DNA of 64,000 nt from Arenibacter arenosicollis (GCF_014397245.1 NZ_JACLHY010000005.1:62001-126000), one strand, 5' to 3'; positions 15,992-26,692 are shown, numbered from the stretch's first letter. Program-made: numbers and translations. The notes: generated by a model not told the origin, from the sequence alone.

Positions 15992-17658
15992 TCAAAAAAA
16001 GTACCTTTTTGCTTGCTGCCCTATGTTCGGTGGTCTCAATTGCCCAAACCTACAATGTAGATCTTCCCAATGTAAGTGCTGTTGCAGTAACCAATCCTGT
16101 TGGCCTTCCACAGCATTCCGCTTCGGTAACGGTAGTAAGGGGCCCTTATTTACAGAGCGGTACCCCAACCTCTGTTGTGGTAAAATGGAGAACGGATATC
16201 CCAACCCAATCCGTGGTACATTACGGCAAAACCTTAAAATCGTTATCCAAGAAGGCAAGCAACTCGGCTTTGACTACCGAACACGAAGTTGCCTTATCCG
16301 GTTTGTTCCCGGATACCAAATATTATTTCAATGTAGGTAATAAATCAGAAGTGCTTTCCAAAAGTGATTCTGGTGAGATGTATATAATTACACCCCCTAC
16401 CGCGGGCACCAAACAATTTGTACGCGCATGGATTTTGGGTGATGCAGGTACGGCCAATAACAACCAGAGGGAGGTACGGGATGCCTATTACGATTATGTG
16501 GAAGATGCCCCCCAAAATAAAGGTAAGACCGATATGATGTTGTTCTTAGGGGATAACGCCTATGGCAGTGGTACGGATGAGCAATATCAAAATGCCCTGT
16601 TCGATATTTATGACGATATGTTGAAAAAATCCGTGGCATGGTCCTGCTTGGGAAACCATGATGGTAAATCGGCCGATTCGGCTACACAATCCGGTCCCTA
16701 TTATGATATATTTACCTTCCCTACCAATGCACAGGCCGGAGGTACTGCCTCGGGAACAGAGGCCTACTATTCTTTTGATTATGCCAATATCCACTTTATA
16801 ATACTGGATTCCCATCATACCAGTCGCGCAGTCGGGGGTGCCATGTACAACTGGACAAAGGCCGATATTCAAAACACAAAACAGGATTGGATAGTGACCT
16901 TGTTTCATCATCCAATATATACTAAGGGGTCCCATGACTCCGATACCGAAGATCGACTTATTGAAATGCGACAAAACTTTATGCCCATGATGGAGGCTAA
17001 CGGAGTGGACCTTATTCTAAACGGACATAGCCATTCTTATGAACGCTCGTTTTTCTTGAACGGACATTATGGATTTGCCCATACGTTTAACCCGGATGAA
17101 ATTTCCGAGGGGGGCCATACCGTTGGAGAAAATGGACATGGGGACGGTAAAGTGGATAGCAATGGTGCCTACCAAAAAACCAGTGCAGCTGCAGAGGGGG
17201 CCGTTTATATAACTACGGGGTCTGCCGGTAAAATATCTGGGGGCGACCTAAACCACCAAGCCATGTCCGTGTCCCTGAACCAATTGGGATCCTGTGTTAT
17301 GGAGGTGGAAGATGACGGTAGGGGAGGACAGAACCTGACCGTAAAGTTTATTAGGGAAAATGATGATATTGAGGATTATTTTACCATCAACAAATCAGGT
17401 ATAGCACTAAAGGCGGATAGCACTGCATCCGGACTTATTAGTGGAGGGCTGATTTATGATGCTAACAAGGGTGAGGTGAAGCTTAAAGTGGATAAAAATG
17501 ATAGGCTAAAGAAAGTTAATATCTATAACAACATTGGGGAATTGGTGAAGAAAAGTAGAAAGGAATCCATCAATGTCGGCAAGCTGCCAAAAGGCCTTTA
17601 TATTATTGAAGTCATTACAAAAAATAAAGGGTATACCGAGTCGATTACCATAGAATAG
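15988..17658 (+). CDS. Purple-acid-phosphatase-like metallophosphoesterase secreted by the type IX system
   Basis: A Sec signal (MIKKSTFLLAALCSVVSIAQ) is followed by a fibronectin-like domain (VRGPYLQSGTPTSVVVKWR). The metal site is readable: GDAG 151-154, GDN 188-190, GNHDG 222-226, FHHP 306-309 and NGHSHSYER 345-353, as in purple acid phosphatases. The last 70 residues (VNIYNNIGELV, LPKGLYIIEV) are a type A sorting domain of the Bacteroidetes type IX system, so the 556-residue protein should be released or anchored outside. It hydrolyses phosphate esters; the natural substrate is unknown. It is coupled to the TPR gene. Confidence 0.92.
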   Translation: MIKKSTFLLAALCSVVSIAQTYNVDLPNVSAVAVTNPVGLPQHSASVTVVRGPYLQSGTPTSVVVKWRTDIPTQSVVHYGKTLKSLSKKASNSALTTEHEVALSGLFPDTKYYFNVGNKSEVLSKSDSGEMYIITPPTAGTKQFVRAWILGDAGTANNNQREVRDAYYDYVEDAPQNKGKTDMMLFLGDNAYGSGTDEQYQNALFDIYDDMLKKSVAWSCLGNHDGKSADSATQSGPYYDIFTFPTNAQAGGTASGTEAYYSFDYANIHFIILDSHHTSRAVGGAMYNWTKADIQNTKQDWIVTLFHHPIYTKGSHDSDTEDRLIEMRQNFMPMMEANGVDLILNGHSHSYERSFFLNGHYGFAHTFNPDEISEGGHTVGENGHGDGKVDSNGAYQKTSAAAEGAVYITTGSAGKISGGDLNHQAMSVSLNQLGSCVMEVEDDGRGGQNLTVKFIRENDDIEDYFTINKSGIALKADSTASGLISGGLIYDANKGEVKLKVDKNDRLKKVNIYNNIGELVKKSRKESINVGKLPKGLYIIEVITKNKGYTESITIE

Positions 17659-17786
17659 TTTGGCCAAAAGGGTTATATTTAAAATGACCATTTAATAGTC
17701 ACCAATGGAATGGATTTACCCAAAGTAGGAAAGTAAGGCTAGCGGTAATAAAAAGGCCATAAAATGATAAAAAGCGGTTGTTGAAA

Positions 17787-19673
17787 ATGAAGAAGACAAG
17801 CATTTTATTGGGATCTTTTTTTATTTGCCTGTTGATGTTGTCCGGGGCGCAAATGGCCATTCCATTTCAAAAGGATACTGTTCCGGAAAAGGTAGCAGCT
17901 CTATATGCGGCCAATTTTTACAAGTTTCAAAATGAAGTCAATGCCTTGGCAGCCCTTGCCAATAAAGCAACTTCTGTTAAGGAATGGGAGGCGCTGAAAA
18001 GTCAGGTTGAAAAAACCAGGTTGGTATATAAGGAGATCGAGTTTATTTTTGATTATTATCAAACATTCTACAATGGCACCTATATCAATGGTGCCCCTTT
18101 GCCCAAGGTAAGCGAGTATTTTGAAGCCGAAAAAGTTATTCCACCTGGGGGATTACAGGCATTGGATGAAGCGGTTTATGACTCAGCTTCAATTGAAAAT
18201 TTGCAGCACATAAAAGTATTGGCTAACGGACTTAAAGAGCGGGTAGATTTTATATCGAAAATACATTTACCGGTTCATTTAAAGTCGAGCCAAATTATTG
18301 AGTGTATTCGCTCCGGCATCGTAAGGATCTTTACTTTGGGACTAACAGGATACGATACTCCAGGTTCGGTTAATGGATTGAAGGAAAGTGTTGTGAGCTG
18401 GCAAAGTATGGAAATTACATTTCTATATTTTGAAGCAGGTCTTTCCCCAGAAGCCAAGTCCCAATTCGAAGCCATTAAAAAATACTTTACCAAAGGCAAG
18501 AGAATATTGAATGCCAATACCCATTTTAATGATTTTGATAGGTTGGCATTTTTAAAGGAAGTGGTCAACCCCTTGTATGCGACCTTATTGGAATTTCAAA
18601 ATGCAAACAGGATTGCGCTGGAACCTTATAAAAAGCATGCCCAAAACTATAAGGCCAAGAATTTATTCGATATCGATTTTCTCAACACGGATTTTTATTC
18701 GGAACTGGTTTATCTGCCTTTGGATAACCCCAAGACCATAGCCTTGGGTGAATTGTTGTTCCAGGATCCACAGCTTTCCAGGGACAATGTCATGGCCTGT
18801 ATAAGCTGTCATAACCCCAACAAAGGTTTTTCCGATGGCTTGCCCAAGAGTGTATCCAATCAAAAAGGGGTTTTTACCACTAGGAATGCCCCCACTTTGA
18901 TGGATGCAGGCTATTCCACACGCTATTTTTGGGACATGCGCGCCTTTGATCTTGAAAAACAAGTGGTACATGTTATAGATAACGATTTGGAGTTCAATAC
19001 CGATTTTAATGCGATTATTGCTAAACTGAATAAAAATGCCCTTTACAATAAGTTGTTTAAAGAGGCTTATGGCGGTATTGCCAAAGAAGATATCAATCAG
19101 CGGTCCATAAGTAATGCCATTGCGGCCTATGTAAACTCATTAAAATCCTTCAATAGTCCGTTCGATAAATATGTGCGAAACGAAACCAAGGAGTATCCCG
19201 AGAATGCCAAACGCGGATTTAATTTGTTTATGGGGAAAGCGGCCTGCGGAAGTTGTCATTTTGCACCGGTCTTCAATGGCACCATTCCTCCTTTTTATCT
19301 GGAATCGGAATCGGAGGTGTTGGGCATTACTCAAGGTTTTGATTCCATCGCCCCAAAATTGGATACGGATATGGGGCGAATGGGTAATGGTCTAAAAATG
19401 GACAATCATCCTTTTCTTAAAAATTCGTTCAAAACGGTTACGGTAAGAAATATAGCATTGACAGCACCTTATATGCACAATGGTTTATTTGCTACGCTTG
19501 AAGATGTTCTTGCGTTCTACAACCTAGGCGGAGGTGCAGGCATGGGCTTGGAGGTGGAAAACCAAACTTTGCCAGATGCGCCCTTGAATCTGTCCCAGCA
19601 GGAAATTGAGGATATCATTGCTTTTATGGAAACACTTTCGGATGTATATGCCTATGGGGGTAGAGGGGATTAA
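17787..19673 (+). CDS. Di-haem cytochrome c peroxidase family protein with long helical N-terminal domain
   Basis: The ATG at 17787 starts a signal peptide (MKKTSILLGSFFICLLMLSG). Residues 30-290 are a helical domain without cysteines. The peroxidase part has two haem c sites, CISCH at 338-342 and CGSCH at 487-491, with FSDG near 348, TRNAPTLMDAG near 365 and TAPYMHNGLFATLEDVLAFY near the end. The family reduces hydrogen peroxide or modifies substrates (MauG type) in the periplasm. At 628 residues it is almost twice the length of simple peroxidases. It follows the phosphatase gene by 128 bp on the same strand. Confidence 0.9.
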   Translation: MKKTSILLGSFFICLLMLSGAQMAIPFQKDTVPEKVAALYAANFYKFQNEVNALAALANKATSVKEWEALKSQVEKTRLVYKEIEFIFDYYQTFYNGTYINGAPLPKVSEYFEAEKVIPPGGLQALDEAVYDSASIENLQHIKVLANGLKERVDFISKIHLPVHLKSSQIIECIRSGIVRIFTLGLTGYDTPGSVNGLKESVVSWQSMEITFLYFEAGLSPEAKSQFEAIKKYFTKGKRILNANTHFNDFDRLAFLKEVVNPLYATLLEFQNANRIALEPYKKHAQNYKAKNLFDIDFLNTDFYSELVYLPLDNPKTIALGELLFQDPQLSRDNVMACISCHNPNKGFSDGLPKSVSNQKGVFTTRNAPTLMDAGYSTRYFWDMRAFDLEKQVVHVIDNDLEFNTDFNAIIAKLNKNALYNKLFKEAYGGIAKEDINQRSISNAIAAYVNSLKSFNSPFDKYVRNETKEYPENAKRGFNLFMGKAACGSCHFAPVFNGTIPPFYLESESEVLGITQGFDSIAPKLDTDMGRMGNGLKMDNHPFLKNSFKTVTVRNIALTAPYMHNGLFATLEDVLAFYNLGGGAGMGLEVENQTLPDAPLNLSQQEIEDIIAFMETLSDVYAYGGRGD

Positions 19674-20038
19674 TTGGTTTATGATCAGATTGTTGTGTTT
19701 ATGTCACCTCGAGCGCAGTCGAGAGGTTTTAGGAAGTTATGTTTTTTATTTGAGGTCTCGACCGCGCTCGGCCGGACACGGCAGTCACTTCGACATGAGC
19801 CCTTTTTCGGGCGATTGAGAAGTCACACATATTTGGTCAGAGCCACTTGCGAGATTTAGCTCATAACATTTTTTTTACGGGAATTCGTGAACCTTTGCTC
19901 GAGCTTCGGTTTTTTCTCCCTCTGGTCGTTACCTTTGATGTCTTTATTAAACATCTCAAAATCAGCATTTTGAAAAAATAACAGTACTCGCTTGAAAAAT
20001 AAAATTTCTCAGATCTCGAATTGACTTTTATATGTTCA

Positions 20039-20062
20039 TTTTCTTTGATCGCCCAAAGAAAA
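20039..20062 (-). repeat. Dispersed hairpin repeat R1, copy 2
   Basis: The perfect 9-bp stem TTTTCTTTG / CAAAGAAAA closes loop ATCGCC. The flanking sequence (AACGAACCAAAGG) is the reverse complement of the 3795-3834 copy. Confidence 0.7.
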
Positions 20063-20386
20063 CGAACCAAAGGAAAAGGCGCCTTAACCAAGGAATTTTT
20101 TCGACAACTAGGTCGAAAAACCGTATTCGAAACTCCGCGTCGTCCCTTATTGGGACTCCTGATCTCGGAGTTTTCACATACTATTCTGCGGTTAAGGATT
20201 TTTGGCTGCGCCGCTTTTCTTTCTTTATTATCATTGATAATTACGTGTTTTGCTACTTTTGACATATTTATTGAATTCCTTAAAAATCAAGGTTTTGAAA
20301 TAATGTCATTTTATCCGCATGAGATTGTTTTTGTCTGATGTCTCGACCGGACAATATGAACCTAAACAATTAATTCCATTGTATTT

Positions 20387-20450
20387 TACGGCCACGTCAT
20401 CTCCCAAAATAGAGGAAAATCTGCCCAGCATTCCAATGAACAATATGTTC
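20387..20450 (+). repeat. Dispersed repeat R2, partial copy 3
   Basis: It shares TACGGCCACGTCATCTCC with the other R2 copies and then diverges. The reading frame of the full copies is not kept. Confidence 0.5.
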
Positions 20451-20636
20451 CGCGTTAGGCCTGCCTGCGGAAGGCAGGGACCGAGGCGGCATCCCCGCAG
20501 CAGCGCAAGGGATATAGCCAAGGGCCCGCCCGACGAAGGAGGGAACGCCCAAAATATAAGACTGGAATTTAATTTAAAATCGTTGTTTCGTTTTTCGTGA
20601 ACCTTCGGTTTAGTTCATTGATTTTTGCTTTATGTT

Positions 20637-21749
20637 TCACATTACATCCTTCAATGCCGCCAGCAACATATTCACATGATTGGCATCAGAGCTTTCGCCC
20701 ATAAGTCCGATGCGCCATATTTTTCCTGCAAAGGGACCCAGGCCGCCACCGATCTCAATATTATATTCTTCCAGCAACCGCTTTCTAACCTCCACATCGT
20801 TCACGCCCTCAGGAATCCGTACGGCGTTTAACATGGGCAGTCGGTACTGTTTTTCAACCAAAAATTCAAAACCAAGACTTTCGAGCCCATCGCGCAAAAG
20901 TTCATGATTTTTTTGGTGACGGGCGAAACGGTTTTCCAAGCCTTCCTCAAGAACTATTCGCAGGGCTTCGCGCATGGCGTACATGGCCGATATGGGTGCT
21001 GTATGATGATAGGCCCTTTTGGCTCCGGCCCAGTAATTCTTGACCAAGGTAAGGTCCAAAAACCAGCTCTGTACTTTGGTCTTCCGATTGTCCAGAACGT
21101 CTATCGCGGCCTGACTAAATGTGACCGGTGATAAGCCTGGAGGTGCACTCAAGCATTTTTGACTCCCGGAATACAGGGCATCTATTCCCCATTCATCCAC
21201 TTTTAAATGGGTTCCGCAATAGGAAGTTACGGCATCTACAACGAACAGCGCACCTGCATTTTTTGTAAGTTTACTGATCTCCTCCAAAGGTTGTAAAACA
21301 CCCGTTGAGGTTTCGGCATGCACAATGGCCAATAATTTGGGATTACAACTTGCCAGGGCTTTTTTTACAGCTTCGGGATCAATGGTTTTCCCCCAATCAG
21401 CTTCCACTTTGATTACTTTTGCCCCGCAACGTTCTACAATGTCGGCCATACGGTTACCGAAAACCCCGTTGATACAGATTACCGCCTCATCGCCAGGTTC
21501 CAGTAAGTTCACCAAACAGGTTTCCATCCCGGCACTTCCTGGAGCGGAGACCACAAAGGTAAGGTCGTTTTTGGTCTGAAGGGTCTCTTGTACCATAAGC
21601 TTGATGTCGTCCATCACTACTAAAAATTCGGGATCCAAATGCCCTACCAAAGGGGTAGCCATTGCCCTCAAAACCCGAGGATGTACATCACTTGGCCCAG
21701 GACCCATCAGGACCCTTGTACTTGTTTTCATTTCATCAATTTTTCCCAT
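20637..21749 (-). CDS. Class V aminotransferase, alanine/serine--glyoxylate type
   Basis: This PLP enzyme transfers an amino group from alanine or serine to glyoxylate, making glycine. The 370 residues show LMGPGPSDVHPRVLRAM, the cofactor-side SAPGSAGME, Asp172 in FVVDAVTSY and the Schiff-base Lys198 in SGSQKCLSAPPGLS. C-terminal EYNIEIGGGLGPFAGKIWRIG is typical of the AGXT/PucG group. It is the third gene of a minus-strand operon, 48 bp after the FAD/Fe-S dehydrogenase and behind a LctP-type permease. That context favours glyoxylate from glycolate as the substrate. Purine-derived glyoxylate is the alternative, but no purine genes are near. Confidence 0.9.
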   Translation of the reverse strand: MGKIDEMKTSTRVLMGPGPSDVHPRVLRAMATPLVGHLDPEFLVVMDDIKLMVQETLQTKNDLTFVVSAPGSAGMETCLVNLLEPGDEAVICINGVFGNRMADIVERCGAKVIKVEADWGKTIDPEAVKKALASCNPKLLAIVHAETSTGVLQPLEEISKLTKNAGALFVVDAVTSYCGTHLKVDEWGIDALYSGSQKCLSAPPGLSPVTFSQAAIDVLDNRKTKVQSWFLDLTLVKNYWAGAKRAYHHTAPISAMYAMREALRIVLEEGLENRFARHQKNHELLRDGLESLGFEFLVEKQYRLPMLNAVRIPEGVNDVEVRKRLLEEYNIEIGGGLGPFAGKIWRIGLMGESSDANHVNMLLAALKDVM

Positions 21750-21797
21750 TGTTGTGATTTTTTATATGGATGGTTATAAAATTATTATTAAAATAGT

Positions 21798-24665
21798 TCA
21801 ATTATTCTTTACGGCTCTAATGGCCTCAACAAAATGTATAGGCCTTGCACTTGTGAAATGTTGTATCTGGTGGCGGCAGCTGAATCCACAGGCCACTACT
21901 TTGTGGTCTTTTTGTAGTTTTTCTATTGCCGGAAACAGAATTTCCTCCCCAATTTTTTTGGATATATTGTAGTGCTCCTTTTCATAACCGAAGGAACCCG
22001 CCATTCCGCAACAACCGGATGGAATCTCTGTAACCTGCTTGGAATTCTTTAATAGGGATTTCATGGCATTTGTGCCGTACAACGCTTTTTGATGACAATG
22101 CCCGTGAATGGCAACACCTTCTGAAACGGATTCGAAATCGACCTCCAAATGACCCTTTGTGTATTCGTCGGCTAGAAAAACGTCGATCATCATTACGCCA
22201 TTCTTTAATTGATCGGCCATGTCCTGATCGGCAATTAAATCTGGTAAGTCATCGTTTAATGCGGAGGCACAACTAGGTTCGCAAACCACCACTTTTAGGC
22301 CCTGATCTAAAAATAGCTTTAAGCCTTCTATGGTTTTGGCCCCCTCTTTTTTCGCATCCCTTAAAAATCCATGGGATATTTTTGGTCTTTGGCAGCAGCC
22401 TAAATTGGCCAAAATAACTTCATATCCGCAGGAATTTAATAATTCCAAAGCTGAAATCCCAATATGTGGTTCATGATAATTAAGATAGGTATCGGCAAAC
22501 AACACCACCTTTTTATTGCCTGTATTCGTTTTTTTGGCATTTTTTTCGAACCATTTATAAAAGGGTTCTTTTGCAAAATCGGGCAAGGTCCTCCGTTTGT
22601 CGAATTTTGCGGTACGCTCCAAAAACGATCGGAATAGGGCACTCCTTTGAATGCTGTTTACAATGCCGGCTTTCCAACCAGAGATATTCGCAGCTGCTTT
22701 TGCCGATCCGCGGATCAATTTATCCCTAAAGGTGATGCCATGTTCATCATAGTACATTTGAAGGGAATCGCTTTTCATTTTTGCCATATCCACATTACTG
22801 GGGCATTCGGATTTACAGGCCTTGCAGGAGAGGCAGAGATCCATGACCTCATGCAAGCGTTTGCTCGCAAGTCCCTCCAATCCGAATTGATTGGACATTG
22901 CCATTCTAAGTGCATTGGCCCTGCCACGGGTGGAATGCTCCTCTTCCCGTGTGGCCTTAAAACTGGGACACATGGTCCCACCCAGTATTTTTCGGCATTC
23001 CCCGACCCCGGTGCACATATGTACCGAGGCAGCAAAACCTTCTTCGGACTTATACTGATATTCCGTTTTTACGGTCTGATCTTTATACCCCGTACCGTAG
23101 CGCAAATTGTGTTCTATGGACTGTGCCTCGACAATTTTACCGGGGTTCATCAGGTTATCGGGGTCGAAAAGTTTTTTTATTTCCAAAAAAGCACCGTACA
23201 AGGTATCTCCGAAGAAGCGCTTGTTATAGGCACTCCGTACCAGACCATCGCCATGTTCTCCGCTCCAGGACCCCTTGTATTTCATTACGAGTTCAAAGGT
23301 ATCCTCCGTAATGGCCTTCAATCGCTCAATGTCTTCGGCCAGTCTGAGGTCCAATATGGGACGGACGTGAATTACGCCTACGCTGGCATGGGCGTACATC
23401 CCAGCCTTTGTGCCATGTTTTTCGCATACCTTTAAAACTTGGGTTATATATTCCGCCAAGTGTTTGGATGGGATTCCGGCATCTTCGATAAAGGCTAGGG
23501 GTTTTTTATTTCCTTTTATGCCCAACATAAGTCCCAATCCCTTTTTGCGGATGACCCATACATCTTCATAGGCCTGCCCCTCCGGAAAAAGGGGGTAGGC
23601 ATATCCAACGCCATTGTTCTTTAATTGGGCGATCATAAGCTTCGGTATGTCCATAACATCTTCCATGGTGTCCCCATAAAATTCTACGATCAATATGGCC
23701 CCGGGATTCCCTTCTATAAAGTGACTATGATGTTTTGTAGTTAAATTTTGCCTGCTGAGGTCCACCACGGTCTTGTCCAATATTTCAATGGCCGAGGGAG
23801 CATAGGGCAACATGGATTCTACTGCCGAAATGGCTTCCAAGACTTCCGTAAAATGTACCACACAGACGGATTTGTGTTTGGGCAGATCCGTTAAATTTAG
23901 TTTTAGCTCCAAGGTAGTAGCCAATGTGCCTTCGCTGCCACAGATCAATTTGCCCAGGTTCCATTGGTCGGTATACACAAATTCATCCAAATTATACCCG
24001 CCAACCCTTCGCATCACTTTGGGAAAGCGTTCTTTAATTTCTTCGGAATGCTTATGTATCAGTTTTCTAAAGGAGGCATAAATTTCACCCTCCCTATCCG
24101 TTTGAGAGGCTTTTTCCGAATATTCCGCCGGGGGACAGTTCTTTAGCTGCAATTGGGTGCCATCGGCCAATAGCACGGAAGCTTCAAGAACATGGTCCAC
24201 CGTTTTTCCATATAAAATACTTTTGGTTCCTGATGAATTGTTGCCGACCATTCCCCCTACGTTAGCTCTACTACTGGTTGCGGGATCAGGGGCAAAATGC
24301 AGGCCATAAGGCTTTAAGACCTCATTTAGATCGTCCCTGACCATACCCGGTTGTACCCGTACCCATTTTTCCTTTTCGTTTATTTCCAACAAGCTGTTCA
24401 TGTGTTTTGAAAAATCCAATATCATGGATTCCCCAACCGTTTGCCCCGCCAGACTGGTGCCGGCACCTCTAGGAAGTATCGTTATTTTATTTTCATATGC
24501 CACGGCAACGGCTTTTTTAACATCCTCTGAATCCTTGGGCAAAACAACTGCTAGTGGTTTGATCTGGTAGATACTGGCGTCAGTGGCATACATGCCCAAG
24601 CTGTAGTTGTCCGTTAGCACTTCGCCCTTTACTGAATTCCGTAGGTTATCAAATACATATTTCAT
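21798..24665 (-). CDS. Fused FAD/Fe-S 2-hydroxyacid dehydrogenase (glycolate or D-lactate oxidase)
   Basis: The 955-residue protein joins what are GlcD and GlcF in many bacteria. Residues 30-230 form the FAD-binding PCMH domain (ILPRGAGTSLAGQTVGESMILDFS in two parts, and MVGNNSSGTKSILYGKT), followed by the C-terminal FAD-oxidase cap. Then come Fe-S ligands (CTGVGECRKILGGTMCPSF and CLSCKACKSECPSNVD) and two Cys-rich CCG regions (LGCCQRPKISHG and SGCCGMAGSFGYEKEHY). It oxidises a D-2-hydroxyacid and passes electrons to the respiratory chain. The gene lies 10 bp after the permease and 48 bp before the aminotransferase. Sequence alone does not separate glycolate from D-lactate. Confidence 0.9.
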   Translation of the reverse strand: MKYVFDNLRNSVKGEVLTDNYSLGMYATDASIYQIKPLAVVLPKDSEDVKKAVAVAYENKITILPRGAGTSLAGQTVGESMILDFSKHMNSLLEINEKEKWVRVQPGMVRDDLNEVLKPYGLHFAPDPATSSRANVGGMVGNNSSGTKSILYGKTVDHVLEASVLLADGTQLQLKNCPPAEYSEKASQTDREGEIYASFRKLIHKHSEEIKERFPKVMRRVGGYNLDEFVYTDQWNLGKLICGSEGTLATTLELKLNLTDLPKHKSVCVVHFTEVLEAISAVESMLPYAPSAIEILDKTVVDLSRQNLTTKHHSHFIEGNPGAILIVEFYGDTMEDVMDIPKLMIAQLKNNGVGYAYPLFPEGQAYEDVWVIRKKGLGLMLGIKGNKKPLAFIEDAGIPSKHLAEYITQVLKVCEKHGTKAGMYAHASVGVIHVRPILDLRLAEDIERLKAITEDTFELVMKYKGSWSGEHGDGLVRSAYNKRFFGDTLYGAFLEIKKLFDPDNLMNPGKIVEAQSIEHNLRYGTGYKDQTVKTEYQYKSEEGFAASVHMCTGVGECRKILGGTMCPSFKATREEEHSTRGRANALRMAMSNQFGLEGLASKRLHEVMDLCLSCKACKSECPSNVDMAKMKSDSLQMYYDEHGITFRDKLIRGSAKAAANISGWKAGIVNSIQRSALFRSFLERTAKFDKRRTLPDFAKEPFYKWFEKNAKKTNTGNKKVVLFADTYLNYHEPHIGISALELLNSCGYEVILANLGCCQRPKISHGFLRDAKKEGAKTIEGLKLFLDQGLKVVVCEPSCASALNDDLPDLIADQDMADQLKNGVMMIDVFLADEYTKGHLEVDFESVSEGVAIHGHCHQKALYGTNAMKSLLKNSKQVTEIPSGCCGMAGSFGYEKEHYNISKKIGEEILFPAIEKLQKDHKVVACGFSCRHQIQHFTSARPIHFVEAIRAVKNN

Positions 24666-24675
24666 AATAATGGAA

Positions 24676-26343
24676 TTAATAGAAAATAAAGATTAAACCT
24701 AGAAGGCCCACTACAAACAAATAATATAGGGTCGGCACTATGGTCTTTCTAAGCACCATGCCTTCCTTACCGAGGAAGCCTACGGTAGCCGAAGCGGCCA
24801 CGACGTTATGGATAGCTATCATATTGCCGGCCGCTGCACCTGTTGCTTGGAGTGCGACTACTATAAAAGAGGGCATCGCCAGTTTTACGGCCACTCCATA
24901 TTGGAACAGCGTAAACATTAGGTTGCTTACGGTGTTACTGCCTGCAATAAAGGCTCCCAAAGCCCCTATTGAAGGAGCGAACATAGGGTATATGTCGCCC
25001 ACATTACCGGCCACCCATTCAGCCATGGCAATGGGCATCCCGGGAAGTCCGGATGGATTTATCCCAGAATTGATATAAATGCGGACCATGGGCACCGTGA
25101 AAATGAGGACAAACCCAGCACCCAGCAACATTTTTGCACTGTCTCTAAAGGCAATCCTGACCTTGCCGGATTTCATTTTATGTAGCCAGATGGTAATGAT
25201 TCCCGCCAAGAGCAAAATAGTACCTGGCAAATAGAGCGGGCTGCTGGAGGCGGATATGGAGGTGCCCAATATCCCGGTCCACGCAATTTTCATATCCGTA
25301 AGCCACGCCTTTAAAGGGAGTTGGGGAAGTCGGGAAAGTACCAACAAGGCGGCCATAATGATATAAGGTAACCATGCCTTGACCAAGGGCATTCTTTTTT
25401 CTTTTTTATCATCGTTCAGTTTTACGTTCAAGGTACCAAACCAAACAGAAGGCCAATTCTTTTCCTTGTCGAAGTCCCAGGTGTTCTTAGGTACCAGGAA
25501 GCCTCGTTTTGCTGCGAATACCACAATGGGTATGGCTACCAATGCGCCGAGCATGGAAGGAAACTCGGGTCCCAAAAATAGGCCTGTAAGCACATAGGGC
25601 ACTGTAAACGCAAGGCCCCCGAAAATGGTAAAGGGTAGTATTTGAAGCCCTTCTTTCCAAGACTTGTTCTTCCCAAAAAAGCGGGTCATCATGCAGACCA
25701 TGAGCGTGGGCATAAGCGTGCCGGTTATACCGTGAAGGACCACTACTTCGGAGGTTACCATCTGTATGTAATCTGAAAATTGAAGTCCGGATGCAGCCAG
25801 CTCGGCAGTGAATTCAGTACTTTGGATACCGCCACTTACACCGACCAATATGGGTGTACCCACTGCTCCAAAGGATACCGCAGTGCTCTGCACCATCATG
25901 CCCAACATTACCGCACAAAAAGCAGGAAATCCCATCCCTACCAAAAGGGGTGCTACAATTGCAGCCGGCGTGCCAAACCCGGCGGCCCCTTCGATAAAGG
26001 AACCGAACAACCAAGCAATGATGACGACCTGTATTCTACGATCCTCCGATATATCGGCAAAACCTTTTCGTATCGCCCGGAGTGCGGTTGAATATTTAAG
26101 CAGGTTCAGGAGGACAATTGCCCCAAATACAATATACAGGATGTCAAAAGTAATGAACAGCCCTTGGATACTGGAGGCCGCAATATCTTTGATGGCAATA
26201 TCCCAAGCCACGAAGGCGACAATTACCGTGGCCAAAAAAGAAATGGGCATGGCTATTTTAGCTGGGGTTCTAAATCCTACCAAAAGAATTGCGGCCGTTA
26301 AGATGGGAACGACCGCCAAAAATGCTATAACAGATGGTGACAT
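24676..26343 (-). CDS. LctP/GlcA-family lactate or glycolate permease
   Basis: This 555-residue inner-membrane protein has about 12-14 hydrophobic segments and the family landmarks [18 protein letters not shown] and [21 protein letters not shown]. The family imports L-lactate, D-lactate and glycolate with protons. It is the first gene of the operon, so substrate uptake leads, followed by oxidation and transamination. Hydrophobicity and length are normal. No regulator is adjacent; the promoter must lie in 26344-26500. Confidence 0.92.
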   Translation of the reverse strand: MSPSVIAFLAVVPILTAAILLVGFRTPAKIAMPISFLATVIVAFVAWDIAIKDIAASSIQGLFITFDILYIVFGAIVLLNLLKYSTALRAIRKGFADISEDRRIQVVIIAWLFGSFIEGAAGFGTPAAIVAPLLVGMGFPAFCAVMLGMMVQSTAVSFGAVGTPILVGVSGGIQSTEFTAELAASGLQFSDYIQMVTSEVVVLHGITGTLMPTLMVCMMTRFFGKNKSWKEGLQILPFTIFGGLAFTVPYVLTGLFLGPEFPSMLGALVAIPIVVFAAKRGFLVPKNTWDFDKEKNWPSVWFGTLNVKLNDDKKEKRMPLVKAWLPYIIMAALLVLSRLPQLPLKAWLTDMKIAWTGILGTSISASSSPLYLPGTILLLAGIITIWLHKMKSGKVRIAFRDSAKMLLGAGFVLIFTVPMVRIYINSGINPSGLPGMPIAMAEWVAGNVGDIYPMFAPSIGALGAFIAGSNTVSNLMFTLFQYGVAVKLAMPSFIVVALQATGAAAGNMIAIHNVVAASATVGFLGKEGMVLRKTIVPTLYYLFVVGLLGLIFIFY

Positions 26344-26692
26344 ACTCGGTGGGTTATTTATTTATATTGGTTGGTATTATGTCTATTTGCAAAAGAAACG
26401 AATGGTCAACCCACATGTCATCATAACCCTGACCTGTCCCGTTTCTGTAATCCTGGGCTACTATTTCCAAAGCCAGCACATGGCAACTTTCATCATGTGA
26501 TGGGATAAATACAGCATAATTCCTATGGCACAGTTTAATAAAGAATTAGGCCTGGGAATTCAAAAAAATATTCAATGCTTCACTTAAGCTTCTAGGAAAG
26601 ATAAAAAATTATTATGAAAATTAAGAAAGGATTGGCATTAGTATCGTGGGCATTCCTAGAAATAAGGCAATATTTGAGTAACATTAAATACG

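Larger units (their letters stand above)
19674..20636. repeat. Repeat-rich intergenic region
   Basis: No gene is credible here. Visible elements are the hairpin CTCGA-GCGCAG-TCGAG (19708-19723), the R1 hairpin (20039-20062), the partial R2 copy (20387-20450) and the hairpin CCTGCCT / AGGCAGG (20460-20478) followed by a G+C-rich stretch to about 20550. Short ORFs on both strands run through these repeats with poor composition. The region separates convergent transcription units. Confidence 0.75.

Noticed and set aside
19861-20338. ORFs of 70-134 codons on both strands
   Set aside because: They overlap each other through the R1 hairpin region, with no protein-like motif.
20319-20600. Plus-strand ORF of 93 codons
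   Set aside because: It translates repeat R2 copy 3 and a G+C-rich palindromic stretch; no fold or motif.
22647-23435. Plus-strand ORF of 262 codons
   Set aside because: It is antisense to the clearly conserved FAD/Fe-S dehydrogenase and has no family resemblance.
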